Shown here piece after piece: positions 62,014 to 64,000 of a DNA stretch of 64,000 nucleotides. Origin of the DNA: JARRNE01 sp963824085 (GTDB lineage: Bacteria > Pseudomonadota > Gammaproteobacteria > Chromatiales > Chromatiaceae); the NCBI GenBank assembly GCA_963824085.1, contig CAWGNT010000024.1:124001-188000 (forward strand), given 5' to 3'. The notes under the pieces were generated by a model, which did no database searches, was not told the DNA's origin, and saw only the letters and a list, made by a program, of their open reading frames with translations. The position numbers were made by a program, and so were the translations under genes. Numbering within the stretch: the first letter of the stretch is position 1; each line of letters begins with the position of its first letter.

Positions 62014-63147
62014 ATGGAGCTCTCGAACGAAGACAACTTTCGACTGAATGTCCTGCTTGCAAACCGGCCCCTCGCCATCCGTATCGATGAGGCCAGGATG
62101 ATCGTCTATGGCCTGTCGGAGAAGGGCGATGCGAAGGTTCCGCTGAACCCGACGGGCCGGCCCGAGCAGTACTTGCGCAAGGTCAGGGAGCTGATCTCCG
62201 GGCACATCCTGGGCTCGCCTGGTGGCTATCCCATCTATCTGCGCCGATGGACGCGCATGGGTCAGATGCGGGACGAGAGTCTGGAGCAGCTTTTGATGCT
62301 CGGTGAGCCGGAGGCTGTCGTAGCGGCGGTATGCTCACCGGGGCTGACCGACGAGCTGGCACGGCGCGCGTGGTGGGCAATGGAGGAGGCCGAGAATGCC
62401 CGCCGCATGCTGGCCAACCCGGCGGTCGTGGCCGGCCGAATGGGAAAGATTCTCGCCCGGTACTTGGTGGACTATCTGCCCTTCGAGACGGACACCGAGA
62501 TGATGGCGGAGTCCGTGCGTTTGGCGCTCCAGCCGGGGCTGATCTCGGATTCCGAGCGGCTGGATTTGTGGAAGAAGTCCGCCCGCAAGCAGGCCTATCT
62601 GCTCGGGTTTCTCCAAGCGGTACCAGACGACCTTCCGGAGCCGGAGCCGGCGCGCAGCGACGCCGCCGACTCTGCGCCATTCCTGCAGGAGCTGGCGGAG
62701 CAAGGGAATGCATGTGCCCGGCTGATGATGCGGGTGCAATCGTCGGAGGGGCAAACCTTTCTCAAGGCGGCTGCCGCCGTGCTTGCGAAGCCACCGACTC
62801 AGGACGTTGTCAACGCGATGCTCGACGTGCTGCGCGGCTACTTTGCCCCGCTGCGTCCAGAAGGCGATCCCGATCAGACGATCGCGGAGCTGCGTGCGGA
62901 GGGGATGCGCTTCGTCGAGTCGAGCACAGCGTCACGCGTCGATGGTGCGGCGGCCTGTCTCGCGGCGCAACCCGCGTCTGCTGCGGACATATCGGCCATG
63001 CGGGTGCTCTCGGGCGTAGGCTACGGCGTGCTCCGTCCGGTGATCGGAGACTCCACGGCTATCGGCGGCTTGATGAGGCGCAAGCTTGCCCCTGTGCTCG
63101 ATCCCCTGGTGCGCGAGATCGAAACGCTGCGCGGCACAAGCGGTTGA
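62014..63147 (+). CDS. dsrS: DsrS, accessory sulfur-oxidation protein
   Basis: 377 residues, soluble, no known domain. NFRLNVLLANRPLAIRIDEA and GGYPIYLRRWTRMGQMRDES, followed by long helices, match DsrS as known from Allochromatium. Function unsettled. It closes the dsr operon; a 235-base gap before it shows nothing I can name. Confidence 0.9.
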   Translation: MELSNEDNFRLNVLLANRPLAIRIDEARMIVYGLSEKGDAKVPLNPTGRPEQYLRKVRELISGHILGSPGGYPIYLRRWTRMGQMRDESLEQLLMLGEPEAVVAAVCSPGLTDELARRAWWAMEEAENARRMLANPAVVAGRMGKILARYLVDYLPFETDTEMMAESVRLALQPGLISDSERLDLWKKSARKQAYLLGFLQAVPDDLPEPEPARSDAADSAPFLQELAEQGNACARLMMRVQSSEGQTFLKAAAAVLAKPPTQDVVNAMLDVLRGYFAPLRPEGDPDQTIAELRAEGMRFVESSTASRVDGAAACLAAQPASAADISAMRVLSGVGYGVLRPVIGDSTAIGGLMRRKLAPVLDPLVREIETLRGTSG

Positions 63148-63309
63148 CGCGTACCCTTGCGGCCGGACCATCGCCACGCCAGACCTTCCGACCGTCCCCG
63201 CACGGGCGCGGAACGCGAGACGAAGGCTTGCCGGAGCCAGGTGTCTTTAGGGCGAGAGGGGCCGGCGCCCCATTGATGAGTCAGATACGTCCAGAGTAAG
63301 GCCCCGACT

Positions 63310-64000
63310 ATGATCGAACCCTGGGAGCGTCAGGAATCGCCGTTGCGTATGGCCCTGCTTGCGGTGCTGGTCGGCATCGTCGGTGGATACGGCGCCGTCG
63401 CATTCCGCGCCATGATTGGCTGGATCCACAACCTCGCCTTCCTGGGGATCCCCTCCTTCGAGTACAACGCCAACGTGCATACGCTGCAAAGCCCGTTGGA
63501 TCAGTGGGTGATACTGGTGCCGGTCGTCGGGGCACTGCTCGTCGCCTTCCTGGTGAAGAACTTCGCCCCCGAAGCGAAAGGACACGGCGTCCCCGAGGTG
63601 ATGGACGCCATCTATTATCAAAAAGGGATCATTCGCCCCGCTGTGGCTGCGGTGAAGTCCCTCGCCTCGGCGATCTCGATCGGCACCGGCGGCTCGGTCG
63701 GGCGCGAGGGACCGATCATTCAGATTGGATCCGCATTCGGGTCGACCCTTGGCCAGCTCATCCGCGCGTCTGAGGCGCAGCGGATCACGCTTATTGCGTG
63801 CGGCGCCGGAGCCGGCATCGCGGCGACCTTCAATACTCCCGTCGGGGGTCTCTTGTTCGCTCTCGAGCTGATCCTGCCGGTGGTCGGCCCGCATACCCTC
63901 ATCCCGGTCATCCTTTCCACGGGGACGGCGACCTGGATCGGCCGCATCTACTTCGGCGATTACCCGGCGTTCGATGTACCGGCGCTGACGCTGTCGGCCG
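63310..64000 (+). CDS. ClC-family chloride channel/transporter, N-terminal part
   Basis: Cut by the right window edge after about 230 residues. The ClC selectivity motif GTGGSVGREGPIIQIG and the later AATFNTPVGGLLFALE are diagnostic. The GREGP Glu is the gating glutamate. Many members end in CBS or TrkA domains, not visible here. Confidence 0.92.
   Translation, partial: MIEPWERQESPLRMALLAVLVGIVGGYGAVAFRAMIGWIHNLAFLGIPSFEYNANVHTLQSPLDQWVILVPVVGALLVAFLVKNFAPEAKGHGVPEVMDAIYYQKGIIRPAVAAVKSLASAISIGTGGSVGREGPIIQIGSAFGSTLGQLIRASEAQRITLIACGAGAGIAATFNTPVGGLLFALELILPVVGPHTLIPVILSTGTATWIGRIYFGDYPAFDVPALTLSA

Overview
The window is a GC-rich bacterial chromosome segment. Its content points to a sulfur-oxidising gammaproteobacterium of the purple-sulfur-bacterial or Chromatiales type. 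The main reason is a complete dsr cluster in the order dsrABEFHCMKLJOPNRS, with an oxidative-type DsrL and DsrEFH. Flagellar genes in Pseudomonas/Vibrio-like order and a PomAB-type (sodium-type) stator suggest a marine or saline habitat. Nothing here shows whether the cell is phototrophic, and no rRNA or tRNA gene was seen.

Layout. (1) 1-3.6 kb: the end of an HDOD protein, a GAF-like protein with a C-terminal 25-residue repeat, a repeat-rich gene-free stretch, and a SPOR-domain protein. (2) 3.7-11 kb: flgN, flgM, flgA, a secretin-N-like secreted protein, a PilZ protein and pomAB on the minus strand. An HDOD-GGDEF protein diverges from pomA. (3) 11.3-27.6 kb: flgBCDEFGHIJKL, then an insertion region with a RAYT transposase and four long palindromic elements, then fliC, flaG, fliD, fliS and fliT. 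flgK and fliS each carry one apparent frameshift. fliC and fliD carry many. (4) 27.7-32.1 kb: an RND efflux pump and its adaptor. (5) 32-44.8 kb: mixed genes including an HPF-like protein, a Nei-type glycosylase, a broken TPR/aspartic-protease gene, a Ras-like GTPase translationally coupled to a hybrid histidine kinase, an Sfum_1244-family protein, two 2OG-Fe(II) oxygenases, MepA and an SLC13 transporter. (6) 45.2-48.4 kb, minus strand: a DsrC paralogue lacking both redox cysteines, an orphan Cas6/Cmx6-like protein, two unknown proteins and a TauD-like oxygenase. (7) 48.8-63.1 kb: the dsr operon. (8) From 63.3 kb: the start of a ClC-type chloride channel, cut by the window edge.

Regulation is unusually readable. 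Near-consensus sigma-28 (FliA) promoters with exactly 11 bases between the two boxes precede flgM, pomA, flgK and fliC. Sigma-54 promoters precede flgB and flgA. Together these give a classical flagellar hierarchy: sigma-54 for the hook and basal body, FliA for the stator, FlgM, hook-associated proteins and filament. In the dsr operon, DsrEFH and DsrC relay sulfur to DsrAB, DsrMKJOP exchanges electrons with the membrane, DsrL is the cytoplasmic oxidoreductase, DsrN amidates sirohaem, and DsrR and DsrS are accessory. Strong hairpins lie between dsrB and dsrE and between dsrC and dsrM.

The most promising poorly described items are the sulfur-island Cas6-like/cysteine-free DsrC cluster facing dsr, the GTPase-kinase pair, and the concentration of indels in the flagellar filament genes.
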